The notes under the pieces: model-generated
Database searches by the model: none
Seen by the model: the letters and a program-made list of their open reading frames with translations, nothing else
What the model was told of the DNA's origin: nothing
Shown here: one piece after another, positions 36,578-45,256 of the stretch
Numbering within the stretch: the first letter of the stretch is position 1
How the letters are laid out: each line of letters starts with the position of its first letter
NCBI GenBank assembly: GCA_947481635.1
Contig: CANKHJ010000008.1
Coordinates: 1 to 53,549 of the forward strand
Reading direction: 5' to 3'
Length of the DNA stretch: 53,549 nucleotides
From: Bradyrhizobiaceae bacterium
GTDB lineage: Bacteria; Pseudomonadota; Alphaproteobacteria; Rhizobiales; Xanthobacteraceae
Program-made: the position numbers and the translations under genes

Positions 36578-37102
36578 TTAGACGGTGTCCTGCTCGAAAG
36601 CCGCCTTGAGCAGACCGAGCTGGCGCTCCACCGGATTGCTGGCCGTGATCGTCGACGGGTCCCGGGTCGCGTGAATGGTGTTGTCCAGGCGGCGCACCTC
36701 GGTCTGCAAATTGCGCGAGCGGATGATCAGCGCCTGGAGCATTTCCGGCAGCAGCTTGATGGCCTCGGGATCGCTCGGCTCTCCGACCGCGAGCTTGACC
36801 TTCGATTTTTCTTTGTTTGCCTGGGCGAGCGACATCTCGCCTTCCTTCACCGCGCGATGCAGCAGCAACCACGACGCGAGCTGCATCAGCCGCGTGGTCA
36901 GGCGCATGCTCTCGGTGGCGTAGGCCAGGGCCGCGTTACGCGCCAATTTCTTGGATTCCTGGCGACCCGGGCCGTCCAGATAGGTCGCGGTCTCCTCGAC
37001 CAGCGCCATGCCGTCGCGGAACAGCGCCGCAAAAGCCTGCGAATTGGCAAGCCGCGCGCCGAACGAAACCGGACCGACCTCGCTGGCTGACTTTTCGGAC
37101 AT
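36578..37102 (-). CDS. rcdA: RcdA-like protein (DUF1465)
   Basis: Adaptor that, in Caulobacter, works with CpdR and PopA to bring the cell-cycle regulator CtrA to the ClpXP protease. The 174 residues begin MSEKSASEVGPVSFGARLAN and contain AYATESMRLTTRLMQLASWL and LPEMLQALIIRSRNLQTEVR, typical helical blocks of DUF1465. The frame continues far upstream without domain content, so the ATG at 37102 is used. A CtrA box lies further upstream on the same strand, although a terminator intervenes. Confidence 0.88.
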   Translation of the reverse strand: MSEKSASEVGPVSFGARLANSQAFAALFRDGMALVEETATYLDGPGRQESKKLARNAALAYATESMRLTTRLMQLASWLLLHRAVKEGEMSLAQANKEKSKVKLAVGEPSDPEAIKLLPEMLQALIIRSRNLQTEVRRLDNTIHATRDPSTITASNPVERQLGLLKAAFEQDTV

Positions 37103-37257
37103 GATACGCCTCACGCAACGGAGCTTGTTATTGGCGCGGTTTCGCGCGGCCGGGAGGATGCTCCGGCCACCCCCGGGCTGTCCAGCGCCGAAGTAAGGTT
37201 TCTTAAGAGATGGTTGCCAAGGGTCGTAAACGGCCGAAATGACCCAATCTGGCACAG

Positions 37258-37288
37258 GTAAAAAAAGAGCCGCCGTTTCCGGCGGCTC
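37258..37288 (-). terminator. Intrinsic terminator upstream of rcdA
   Basis: On the minus strand, GAGCCGCCG pairs with CGGCGGCTC around a GAAA loop and is followed directly by at least seven T residues. It would end transcripts coming from the DUF1192 gene or from a promoter in the gap, about 155 bases before rcdA. Confidence 0.92.
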
Positions 37289-37376
37289 GAAAGTCATTAA
37301 CAGGGAGGCGTCAAACAGAGTGACAGGAGCCACTCACGTCCAGAAGATGGACGCACATAGTAATGGTCGAGAAAGC
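37289..37376 (-). ncRNA. Candidate small RNA with a 15-codon ORF between DUF1192 and rcdA
   Basis: The 348-base rcdA-DUF1192 gap holds a unit bounded by a CtrA box on its upstream side and the terminator on its downstream side, giving a transcript of roughly 90-120 bases on the minus strand. Inside it, CGTCCA and TGGACG form a hairpin, CTCC-rich single-stranded stretches are available for mRNA pairing, and an ORF at 37358-37311 encodes MCVHLLDVSGSCHSV. Whether this is a regulatory RNA, a leader peptide or merely a long 3' UTR of the DUF1192 gene cannot be settled from sequence. Confidence 0.45.
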
Positions 37377-37391
37377 TTAATGCGCGGTTAA
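37377..37391. promoter_or_regulatory. Perfect CtrA-binding box
   Basis: TTAA, seven bases, TTAA: an exact match to the CtrA consensus of alphaproteobacteria. It lies 60 bases downstream of the DUF1192 stop and about 275 bases upstream of rcdA, both read on the minus strand. Its position before the candidate small RNA suggests direct control by CtrA, whose own degradation involves RcdA. Confidence 0.6.
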
Positions 37392-37450
37392 GGTTGCGGA
37401 AAATTATCGGTATCCGGGAAGGGAACGAATAACCGTAGCCGGTTTGGCGC

Positions 37451-37639
37451 TCAGCGCTTGAAGAAGACGTCGGCGGCGTTGCGCGAGGCCTGTTTGCTGC
37501 CGATCGCGGTTTCCAGCCGGACGATCTCCTCCTTGAGCAGCGCGACACGCTCCTCCAATTCGCCGACCGAGAGCAGCGCGAGATCCTGCCCGATCTCGTG
37601 GACGATCTTTTTCTTGGGTCGGTCTTCGTCGTCGATCAT
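37451..37639 (-). CDS. DUF1192 protein
   Basis: Small conserved alphaproteobacterial protein of 62 residues, function unknown. It begins MIDDEDRPKKKIVHEIGQDL and has a predicted coiled-coil helix LSVGELEERVALLKEEIVRL, followed by KQASRNAADVFFKR. The gene commonly neighbours the quinone oxidoreductase gene and rcdA in Hyphomicrobiales, which supports it as real despite its size. Confidence 0.88.
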   Translation of the reverse strand: MIDDEDRPKKKIVHEIGQDLALLSVGELEERVALLKEEIVRLETAIGSKQASRNAADVFFKR

Positions 37640-37765
37640 GGCACTGTCCCGGGCCGCTCAGAATAACGCCGCCGGGTGATTTTGTCAGCGATTGTCACGG
37701 CCGCCAGCGCCGCCTAAACAGCCGTTCTCCTTCAAGCTCTTTGTCCTTCAACCGAGGATCGACCG

Positions 37766-38767
37766 ATGGCTGACTTGCCCACCCACATGACCGCGATCGC
37801 CATCCGCGCCGCCGGCGGTCCCGAGATGCTGGTGCCCGAGCAGCGGCCGATGCCGCAGCCGGGCGCGGGCGAATTGCTGGTGAAGGTCGCGGCGGCCGGC
37901 GTCAATCGTCCGGACGTGATGCAGCGGCTCGGCCTCTATCCGCCGCCGCCGGGCGCAAGCGACATTCCGGGCCTGGAGCTCGCCGGCGAAGTCGTCGCGC
38001 TTGGACCCCACGTCAATCGCTGGAAGGTCGGCGACAAGGTCACCGCGCTGGTCGCGGGCGGCGGCTATGCCGAGTATGCCCTGGTGCCCGAGCCACAGGC
38101 GTTGCCAATCCCGGCAGGCCTGACGATGATCGAAGCGGCGGCCTTGCCGGAAACTTATTTCACCGTCTGGCACAACATCTTCGAGCGCGTCCATTTGACG
38201 GCCGGCGACAGCATCCTGATCCATGGCGGCTCGTCGGGCATCGGCACGACGGCGATCCAGCTCGCGAAGGCCTTCGGCGCATCGCAGATCTTCGCGACCG
38301 CCGGCAGCGAGAAGAAATGCGAAGCGTGCCGCAAGCTCGGCGCCGATATCGCGATTAACTATAGGACCGAGGATTTCGTCGCGGTGGTGAAGTCCGCGAC
38401 CGACAAAAAGGGCGTGAATGTTATCCTCGACATCGTGGGCGGGGACTACATCCAGAAGAATTACGAGATCGCGTCGGTCGAAGGCCGCATCGCGCAGGTC
38501 GCGTTCCAGGACAGCTCGAAGGTCAACGTCGATCTTCGTTTCATGCTCGGCCGACGCCTGACGCATACCGGCTCGGGACTGCGTCCGCGCTCGGTCGAGG
38601 ACAAGGGAAAGATGGCGCGCGCGCTGGAGGAGAAGGTGTGGCCGCTGCTTGCCAAGGGACAAGCAAAGCCGGTGATCGACTCGACCTTTCCATTGGCCAA
38701 GGCGTCGGACGCCCATGCCCGCATGGAATCGAGCGAGCATATCGGTAAGATCGTGCTGACGGTCTGA
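37766..38767 (+). CDS. NAD(P)H-quinone oxidoreductase, PIG3-like
   Basis: Medium-chain dehydrogenase/reductase of 333 residues without zinc ligands. Motifs are AAGVNRPDVMQRLGLYPPPP, GLELAGEVVALG, and the nucleotide-binding HGGSSGIGTTAIQLAKAFGA. This matches the PIG3/TIGR02824 group of NADPH quinone reductases. AGGA precedes the ATG. It diverges from the DUF1192 gene. A very long frame on the opposite strand is a shadow. Confidence 0.93.
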   Translation: MADLPTHMTAIAIRAAGGPEMLVPEQRPMPQPGAGELLVKVAAAGVNRPDVMQRLGLYPPPPGASDIPGLELAGEVVALGPHVNRWKVGDKVTALVAGGGYAEYALVPEPQALPIPAGLTMIEAAALPETYFTVWHNIFERVHLTAGDSILIHGGSSGIGTTAIQLAKAFGASQIFATAGSEKKCEACRKLGADIAINYRTEDFVAVVKSATDKKGVNVILDIVGGDYIQKNYEIASVEGRIAQVAFQDSSKVNVDLRFMLGRRLTHTGSGLRPRSVEDKGKMARALEEKVWPLLAKGQAKPVIDSTFPLAKASDAHARMESSEHIGKIVLTV

Positions 38768-38838
38768 GGCCGAAATGGCCGGAAACAGCACGAGGACAAG
38801 CCCCGAAATGGACGTAATATTGGCACAAGCAACTCCGA

Positions 38839-41733
38839 TTGCCGCGTCCGGGGATTTCTAGTTTGCGCCTCATCTGCGCCATCGGCATTGCTGTATGGGC
38901 CACCCTCGCGGGCGGCCTGACACCGGCTCATGCGGTGGACGCGGTGAATGTGCGCAACGACGTCGCCGCCATCGACCTGATCGACGCGACCGAACGCCAG
39001 CGCACCGACAATGAACGCATTCAAGTCTCGACCGCGCCGGCCGCCGACGGCATCGTGCGCCGCATCGAGGTGCGCGCGCGCGAGGGCAGCAACAATTGGG
39101 CGGTGTTCGCGCTCGCGAATAACGGCGACGAACAGATCGACCGCCTGATCGTCGTGCCGCATTACCGCATGGTCGGCTCGGGCCTGCTCTGGCCCGACCT
39201 CGGGCTGTCGCGCATCGTGAGCCTCACGCCCTCGTCCGGCGACCGCCCCGAGCGGCAGGACACCGCCACCGCCGACATTTTCCGCATCACGCTCGACCCC
39301 GGCACCGTGATCACCTACGTCGCCGAACTGCGTAGCGAGAGGTTGCCGCAGGTCTATCTGTGGGAGCCGGATTCCTACAAGGACAAGATCAACTCCTTCA
39401 CGCTCTACCACGGCATCGTCATCGGCATTGCCGGACTGCTGGCGCTGTTCCTCACCATCCTGTTCGTGGTGAAGGGCAGTGTGATGTTCCCCGCCGCCGC
39501 GGCACTGAGCTGGGCGGTGCTGGTCTATATCGGCATCGACTTCGGATTCTGGGGCAAGGTGTTCGATATGTCGTCGGGCGCGGAGCGAATCTGGCGCGCC
39601 TCCGGCGAAGCGATCCTCGCCGGCACGCTGCTGGTCTTCCTGTTCGCCTATCTCAACCTCAATCGCTGGCACGTGCGCTACGCCCATATCACGATCGGCT
39701 GGCTTGCCTTTCTCGGCGCGCTGGTCGGGCTTGCGCTCTATGACGCCGCGATCGCCTCCGGCATCGCGCGCATTTCGCTCGCCATGGTCGCGGTGTTCGG
39801 CCTCGCGCTGGTGATTTACCTGTCGACGCATGGCTTCGACCGCGCCGTGCTGCTGATCCCGACCTGGCTGCTGCTGGTGATCTGGGTGTTCGCCTGCGCG
39901 CTCGCGATTACCGGCCTCGTGACCAACGACATCGTAGGGCCGGCTTTGCTCGGCGGCCTGGTGCTGATCGTGATGCTGATCGGATTCACGGTGATGCAGC
40001 ACGCCTTCGCGGGCGGCATCACCCACGGCATCGTCTCCGACGTGGAACGGCGCGCGCTCGCACTGACCGGCGCCGGCGACATGATCTGGGATTGGGATGT
40101 GTCCTCCGATAAGGTGTTCACCAGCCCGGAGGCCGAACAGCTTCTCGGCCTCAAGCGCGGTACGCTCGAAGGCCCGGCCGCGAAGTGGCTCGACGTGCTG
40201 CATCCGCTCGACCGCGACCGTTTCCGCGCCGCGCTCGACAACGTGCTCGAGCAACGCCGCGGACGCCTGACCCAGGACTTCCGCCTGCGCACCCAGGACG
40301 GCCATTATCTCTGGTTCGCGCTCAAGGCCCGGCCCGTGGTCGGCTCGGACGGCGAAGTGGTGCGCCTGGTCGGCACACTGACCGACGTGACCGAGTTCAA
40401 GAATGCCGAGGAGCGGCTGCTGCATGACGCGGTGCATGACAACCTCACTGGCCTGCCGAACCGGCAGCTCTACCTCGACCGGCTTGAGGCGGTGCTCTCG
40501 TTCTCGAAGGAAGATTCCACGATCAAGCCGACGGTGATCGTCGTCGATCTCGACCGCTTCAAGCAGGTCAACGACTCAGTCGGCATCGCGGTCGGCGACT
40601 CGATCCTGCTGACGCTGGCGCGCCGGCTGGGCCGCCTGCTCAAGCCGCAGGACACGCTGGCGCGGATTTCCGGCGACCAATTCGCCATCATCCTGCTGTC
40701 CGAGCGCGACGCCGGCCGGATCATCACCTTCGCCGAAACCATCCGTCGTACGCTGCGCGCGCCGATCACCTTCAACGACCGCGAGATTTTCCTCACTGCA
40801 TCGATCGGCCTCGCGCTGGCCGACGGTCAGCCGCACCGCACCGAGGAAGTACTCAAGGATGCCGAACTCGCGATGTATCACGCCAAGCGCATCGGCGGCG
40901 ACCGCATCGAAGTGTTCAAGGCCGCGATGCGGGCGCGCAAGACCGACCGTCTCACGCTGGAATCTGACCTGCGCCGCGCGCTGGAGCGCGAGGAGATCAC
41001 CATCCTCTATCAGCCGATCGTGCGGCTCGAAGACCGCTCGGTGGCCGGCTTCGAAGCGCTGGCGCGCTGGGACCATCCGAAGATGGGGCGGATGTCACCG
41101 TCGGAATTCATCTCGATCGCCGAGGAGACCGGGCTGATCGTGGATCTCGGCCTGTTCATGCTGGAGCGCACCGCGCGCCAGCTTGCCACCTGGCAACGCA
41201 CCATCCGCACCCGCGAACCGATCTTCGCCAGCGTCAATGTCTCGTCGAAGCAATTGCTGCGGCAGGACCTGATCCACGATTTGCGCACTGTCCTGGCGCG
41301 CACCTCGCTGGTGCGCGGCACGCTCAAGCTCGAACTGACTGAATCGCTGATGATGGAAAATCCGGAACATGCAGCGCAGATGCTAATCCGGTTGCGCGAA
41401 CTTGGTGCCGGGCTTGCACTGGATGACTTCGGCACTGGCCATTCGTCGCTGGCCTATTTGCAGCGGTTCCCGTTCGACACCATCAAGATCGACCAGTCCT
41501 TCGTGCGCACCGGAAACAAGGGATCGCGGCCGGTGATCCTGCGCTCGATCATCGCGATGGCGCATGATCTCGGCATGGAAGTGGTCGCGGAAGGCGCCGA
41601 GACGGATTCTGATGTCGTGGAGCTCTATCAGCTTGGTTGCGAATACGCGCAGGGCTACGCCTTCGGCGAGCCGATGAGCGCCGACAAGGCGCGCGAGATG
41701 CTGATGAATGAACGCCTGGAGCTGGCGAAATAG
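38839..41733 (+). CDS. Membrane PAS-GGDEF-EAL cyclic-di-GMP protein with degenerate GGDEF site
   Basis: Sensor protein of 964 residues that probably degrades cyclic-di-GMP. Signal or anchor helix (about 9-32), a periplasmic domain (33-185), seven or eight membrane helices (about 190-395), PAS (about 405-525), GGDEF (about 535-690) and EAL (about 705-950). The GGDEF active site reads SGDQF (about residue 610), lacking the catalytic pattern, whereas the EAL domain keeps FEALARW, NVSSKQLL, LDDFGTGHSSL and EGAET, consistent with an active phosphodiesterase. The GGDEF part may bind GTP as an activator. No ATG is near the signal; TTG at 38839 or 38863 is the start. Confidence 0.88.
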   Translation: MPRPGISSLRLICAIGIAVWATLAGGLTPAHAVDAVNVRNDVAAIDLIDATERQRTDNERIQVSTAPAADGIVRRIEVRAREGSNNWAVFALANNGDEQIDRLIVVPHYRMVGSGLLWPDLGLSRIVSLTPSSGDRPERQDTATADIFRITLDPGTVITYVAELRSERLPQVYLWEPDSYKDKINSFTLYHGIVIGIAGLLALFLTILFVVKGSVMFPAAAALSWAVLVYIGIDFGFWGKVFDMSSGAERIWRASGEAILAGTLLVFLFAYLNLNRWHVRYAHITIGWLAFLGALVGLALYDAAIASGIARISLAMVAVFGLALVIYLSTHGFDRAVLLIPTWLLLVIWVFACALAITGLVTNDIVGPALLGGLVLIVMLIGFTVMQHAFAGGITHGIVSDVERRALALTGAGDMIWDWDVSSDKVFTSPEAEQLLGLKRGTLEGPAAKWLDVLHPLDRDRFRAALDNVLEQRRGRLTQDFRLRTQDGHYLWFALKARPVVGSDGEVVRLVGTLTDVTEFKNAEERLLHDAVHDNLTGLPNRQLYLDRLEAVLSFSKEDSTIKPTVIVVDLDRFKQVNDSVGIAVGDSILLTLARRLGRLLKPQDTLARISGDQFAIILLSERDAGRIITFAETIRRTLRAPITFNDREIFLTASIGLALADGQPHRTEEVLKDAELAMYHAKRIGGDRIEVFKAAMRARKTDRLTLESDLRRALEREEITILYQPIVRLEDRSVAGFEALARWDHPKMGRMSPSEFISIAEETGLIVDLGLFMLERTARQLATWQRTIRTREPIFASVNVSSKQLLRQDLIHDLRTVLARTSLVRGTLKLELTESLMMENPEHAAQMLIRLRELGAGLALDDFGTGHSSLAYLQRFPFDTIKIDQSFVRTGNKGSRPVILRSIIAMAHDLGMEVVAEGAETDSDVVELYQLGCEYAQGYAFGEPMSADKAREMLMNERLELAK

Positions 41734-41741
41734 CCGGTGGG

Positions 41742-42356
41742 CTAGGCGTGGCCGGCTTCGCTCGACAGCATGCCGGGATCGATCCCGATCTTGCGCAACG
41801 CCTTGCCGTATTTTCCTTCGGTATCTTTTCCGAAAATCAATTCGGCGTCGGCGCTGCAATGCAGCCAGCCATTCTGATTGATCTCGGTTTCGAGCTGGCC
41901 CGGCGCCCAGCCTGCATAGCCCAGTGCGAGGATCGCGCTATCCGGGCCGTCGCCGCGTGCGATCGCCTTGAGGATGTCGAGCGTCGCGGTGAGGCAGATG
42001 CCATCGTCGATCGGCAGCGTCGAATTCTCCAGGAAGAAATCCGCCGAATGCAACACGAAGCCGCGCTCGGTCTCGACCGGACCGCCACGCAACACCTTCA
42101 CCTCGCCGGCGCGCGACGGCAGCCGGATCAAATCGTCAGAGGGAATAACGTCGAGCTTCACCAGCAGATCGGGGAAACTGATATGCGCCGCCGGATGATT
42201 GACGATGATGCCCATCGCGCCTTCCGAAGAATGCGCGCAAACATAGATCACGCTGCGCTCAAAACGTTCGTCGCCCATGGTCGGCATGGCGATGAGCATC
42301 TGGCCGTCGAGGTAGCCGCGTTTTTGACCTTTGGCGGAAGCGCGTCGTGGGGGCAT
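41742..42356 (-). CDS. YqgE/AlgH family protein
   Basis: Conserved protein of 204 residues, probably cytoplasmic, of unclear function. It starts near [20 protein letters not shown] and includes [45 protein letters not shown] and [16 protein letters not shown], all family blocks. Three in-frame Met codons (42476, 42374, 42356) precede the conserved core and none has a good ribosome-binding site; the shortest is chosen. It converges with the EAL gene and diverges from the DsbD-alpha gene. Confidence 0.9.
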   Translation of the reverse strand: MPPRRASAKGQKRGYLDGQMLIAMPTMGDERFERSVIYVCAHSSEGAMGIIVNHPAAHISFPDLLVKLDVIPSDDLIRLPSRAGEVKVLRGGPVETERGFVLHSADFFLENSTLPIDDGICLTATLDILKAIARGDGPDSAILALGYAGWAPGQLETEINQNGWLHCSADAELIFGKDTEGKYGKALRKIGIDPGMLSSEAGHA

Positions 42357-42522
42357 GGACAAAACGTATCCCATTGAACCAGATTTGAAAACGACGCTGT
42401 CCGCATAAAGTTGCGCCGTCGCGTGCAAATTCAGGCAGCATTGGGGCATTGTGAAGCCGCCAGCCGGCTCACTCACGATGAATTCACTGGTCGTTAGGCA
42501 TCAGCGATCATACAGGACGATC

Positions 42523-43326
42523 ATGACGCCGCTCCGCTTCGCGCTCTCCTCGCTCCTCTCGACCGCGCTGATGTCATCGCCGGCGCTTGCCGCGGATGCG
42601 TCCCGCTGGGACGGCGATGCGCGCAGCAGCGTCCGGCTGATTGCCGGCGCGCAGGATCGCGATACCGGCCAATTGCGTGCCGGCGTCGAGGTCCGGCTCA
42701 AGCCGGGTTGGATCACCTATTGGCGTTATCCCGGCGACGCCGGCGTGCCGCCGCGCTTCGATTTCGCGAATTCGACCAATGTGAAATCCGTCGACGTCCT
42801 GTGGCCTGCGCCGAAACGCATCGAGAAGGGCGGCGTGGACTCGATCGGCTACGACGCCGACGTGATCTTTCCGGTGCGGATCGTAGCGCAGGATGCCGGC
42901 AAGCCCGTGACCTTGCGGCTCAAGCTCGACTATGGCGTCTGCGAGAAGCTGTGCGTGCCGGCGGAAGCGAAGCTGGAGCTCGCGTTGACCGGATCTTCCG
43001 GAAGCAGCGACGCGACCCTCAAGACGGCGGAAGGCAAGGTTCCCGCGCGCGCAATGCTGGGGCCGCGCGACGGCATTGCGATCACGCAGATCAAGCGCGA
43101 GGGCAATCGCGTCATTGTGACATTCCTGCCCGGACGCGAACCGGCCGACCTCTTCGTCGAAGGCCCCACGCCGGATTGGGCTCTGCCATTGCCGAAACAG
43201 GACGGCCGGCATTTCACCTTCGATCTCGACGGCGCCCCACCGGGCGCGAGCTATTCCGGAGCCGAAATCAAGCTCACCGCGACCTCGGCCGGACAGGCGA
43301 TCGAAGTCGTGACCCGGCTGGATTAA
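42523..43326 (+). CDS. Exported protein with a DsbD N-terminal (alpha) domain
   Basis: Periplasmic protein of 267 residues: signal peptide ending SSPALAAD, then an immunoglobulin-like DsbD-alpha domain with LKPGWITYWRYPGDAG, and the redox loop DYGVCEKLCVPAEAKLEL holding a CxxxC Cys pair. There is no membrane domain and no thioredoxin domain, so the electron donor must be another protein. AGGA precedes the ATG. The next gene is a peroxiredoxin, 86 bases away on the same strand. Confidence 0.87.
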   Translation: MTPLRFALSSLLSTALMSSPALAADASRWDGDARSSVRLIAGAQDRDTGQLRAGVEVRLKPGWITYWRYPGDAGVPPRFDFANSTNVKSVDVLWPAPKRIEKGGVDSIGYDADVIFPVRIVAQDAGKPVTLRLKLDYGVCEKLCVPAEAKLELALTGSSGSSDATLKTAEGKVPARAMLGPRDGIAITQIKREGNRVIVTFLPGREPADLFVEGPTPDWALPLPKQDGRHFTFDLDGAPPGASYSGAEIKLTATSAGQAIEVVTRLD

Positions 43327-43412
43327 TCCGCCGAAGGCGTTAGTTTGTCGGCCGAGACGCGCGGCCTTTTCGGCCGGGCGTTCAGACGCCAACCCACACG
43401 CGGAGAGACACG

Positions 43413-43898
43413 ATGACCATCAAGGTCGGGGACAAGATCCCGAACAGCAGATTTCGCATTCTGACGGCCGAGGGCCCGGGATGGGCGACGACCGACGAAG
43501 TCTTCAAAGGCAAGAAAGTCGCGCTATTCGCGGTGCCGGGCGCCTTCACCGGCGTGTGCAGCAACCAGCATCTGCCGTCGGTGGTCGAGAATGCCGCGGC
43601 CATGAAGGCCAAGGGCGTCGACACGGTCGCCGTGACAGCGGTGAATGACCACATGGTCATGAATGCCTGGAAGAACACCACCGGCCCGGCCGGCAAGGAC
43701 GTCCAGTTCCTCGCCGACGGCGGCAACGAATTCGCGAAGGCGGTCGACCTGAATGTTGATCTCACCGGCGCCGGAATGGGCGTGCGCTCGAAGCGCTATT
43801 CGATGCTGGTCGAAGACGGCGTCGTGAAGAAACTCAACATCGAAGAGCCGGGCAAGTACGAAGTCTCCGGCGGCGACGTGATGCTGAAGCAGCTTTAA
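43413..43898 (+). CDS. Peroxiredoxin, Prx5 type
   Basis: Thiol peroxidase of 161 residues that reduces hydrogen and organic peroxides. The peroxidatic Cys49 sits in AVPGAFTGVCSNQHLP, and RSKRYSMLVEDGVVKKL and FLADGGNEFAKA match the Prx5 family; no clear resolving Cys follows, suggesting a one-Cys enzyme relying on glutathione, glutaredoxin or another donor. GGAGAG precedes the ATG. Confidence 0.95.
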   Translation: MTIKVGDKIPNSRFRILTAEGPGWATTDEVFKGKKVALFAVPGAFTGVCSNQHLPSVVENAAAMKAKGVDTVAVTAVNDHMVMNAWKNTTGPAGKDVQFLADGGNEFAKAVDLNVDLTGAGMGVRSKRYSMLVEDGVVKKLNIEEPGKYEVSGGDVMLKQL

Positions 43899-43931
43899 CA
43901 CGACGTCAGCCTGCCTGTCATATCGTGACAA

Positions 43932-43960
43932 CGAATGCCCGGCCTCGCGCCGGGCATTCG
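43932..43960. terminator. Palindromic terminator/REP-like repeat after the peroxiredoxin gene
   Basis: CGAATGCCCGGC and GCCGGGCATTCG form a 12-base perfect stem with a 5-base loop, followed by GCGTTT. The same ATGCCCGGC module recurs at 48550-48572 after trcR, so it is both a likely transcript end and a dispersed repeat. Confidence 0.75.
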
Positions 43961-44120
43961 CGTTTCGGCAACATAGCGTTTATTTTTGGTCATCGCCGGA
44001 ACCAGGATTCAGGTACGGCTCCCTGCAAAATCTTTAAGCCGGAGGATGCAATCTAAGAATTGTAGACCTTCAAGCGAGTGATCGGGTCGTCGCGTTCATC
44101 GAGCAGTTTCCGGCGTTAGC

Positions 44121-45209
44121 ATGTCCGTCAAAGTCAAATCCCGTTCGAGTCTGCCGGCAGAACTCGCCCGACTTGCATCGACGAAATCTCCCGAAATGCG
44201 CGCTGAACTGTTGCGGCGCATGACCGACGTCTATGTGGCTGAGACCGGCAAGTGCTCGTCCGCCGAGCAATACCTGCTCGACGAGATCGTTAAGACCCTG
44301 ATTACCAAAATCAGCGGGCCGGATCGAGCCAGCGTCTCGACCACTCTGTCCCGCTTACATTCGCTTCCCAATACGCTCGCGCATACGCTGGCGACCGATT
44401 TGGACATCCAGGTCGCCGGTCCGATCATCCGGAATTATCGCAGCCTGCCGGAACAGACACTGGTCGATATCGCGAGAGCCGGGTCACAGGATCACCTGCG
44501 CGCGATCGCCGGTCGCAACCAGATCACCCCGCCGGTCACCGATGTCGTCGTGACGCGAGGCGACGCGGCAGTCGTGGGGGTGCTCGCTGCGAACAACAGC
44601 GCACGGTTTTCCACCTCCGGCATGCGGACCCTGATCGAAAAAGCCGAGAAGGACCTCGATCTCCAGGCCCTCGTCGTGGACCGCGCGGATATAACCCTCG
44701 ATACGATTCAGAAACTGGTTCCGGTGATTTCGAAGGAACTGGCATCGCGTCTGCGCACCAAGGCCTCGTATATCGACGCCTCCCTATTGAGCGAACACCT
44801 CGGAGAATGGATGGAAGATCGGCAAGCCAACATCGGCCGGCTCGAATTGCAACTCAACGATATCCGCGCCGGCAAGACTGAATTGAATCAGGTCGCGCGA
44901 GAGCTGATCGAAAACAAGCGGTTGCTGGATGTGACCACGGTCATGGCGGCGATGATCGATCTCGACCGCTTCCACGCGTTCAACATCCTGACCCGCGGCG
45001 AGCCACAAGCCATCCTGCTGTTGATGAAATCGATCGAGCTGCAATGGCCCGTCGTCGACAGGTTCCTCAAGCTTCGCAGGGCCAAGATGCCGTACGATTA
45101 TTATGAGGAAGCGGTGACGCGCGACACTTATGACGGCATGGACGTCGCGACGGCGCAGCGCGTGATCCGATTCATGAAAGTGAGACGATCGGTCGGCGGA
45201 GCCGGGTAG
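44121..45209 (+). CDS. DUF2336 protein
   Basis: Alphaproteobacterial protein of 362 residues, function unknown. It is built of HEAT-like helical repeats, for example RLASTKSPEMRAELLRRMTD, TLAHTLATDLDIQVAGPII and SLPEQTLVDIARAGSQDHLR; such DUF2336 proteins are often linked with stress or regulatory genes. The ATG is preceded by a 222-base intergenic stretch, so it probably has its own promoter. It converges with rnhA. Confidence 0.87.
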   Translation: MSVKVKSRSSLPAELARLASTKSPEMRAELLRRMTDVYVAETGKCSSAEQYLLDEIVKTLITKISGPDRASVSTTLSRLHSLPNTLAHTLATDLDIQVAGPIIRNYRSLPEQTLVDIARAGSQDHLRAIAGRNQITPPVTDVVVTRGDAAVVGVLAANNSARFSTSGMRTLIEKAEKDLDLQALVVDRADITLDTIQKLVPVISKELASRLRTKASYIDASLLSEHLGEWMEDRQANIGRLELQLNDIRAGKTELNQVARELIENKRLLDVTTVMAAMIDLDRFHAFNILTRGEPQAILLLMKSIELQWPVVDRFLKLRRAKMPYDYYEEAVTRDTYDGMDVATAQRVIRFMKVRRSVGGAG

Positions 45210-45256
45210 ACAGCGGACGGTCTGTGCGCCGCTTCCCGGCACGGGACCGAGGCTCC

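Noticed and set aside
37748-40437. Very long minus-strand frames opposite the quinone oxidoreductase and the EAL gene
   Set aside because: They mirror codon positions of well-supported plus-strand genes and give low-complexity His/Asp/Arg-rich translations without domains.
43961-44120. A stress-sigma (GGAAC...CGTT) promoter before the DUF2336 gene
   Set aside because: GGAAC is present at 43998-44002, but no CGTT occurs at the required 16-18 base spacing.
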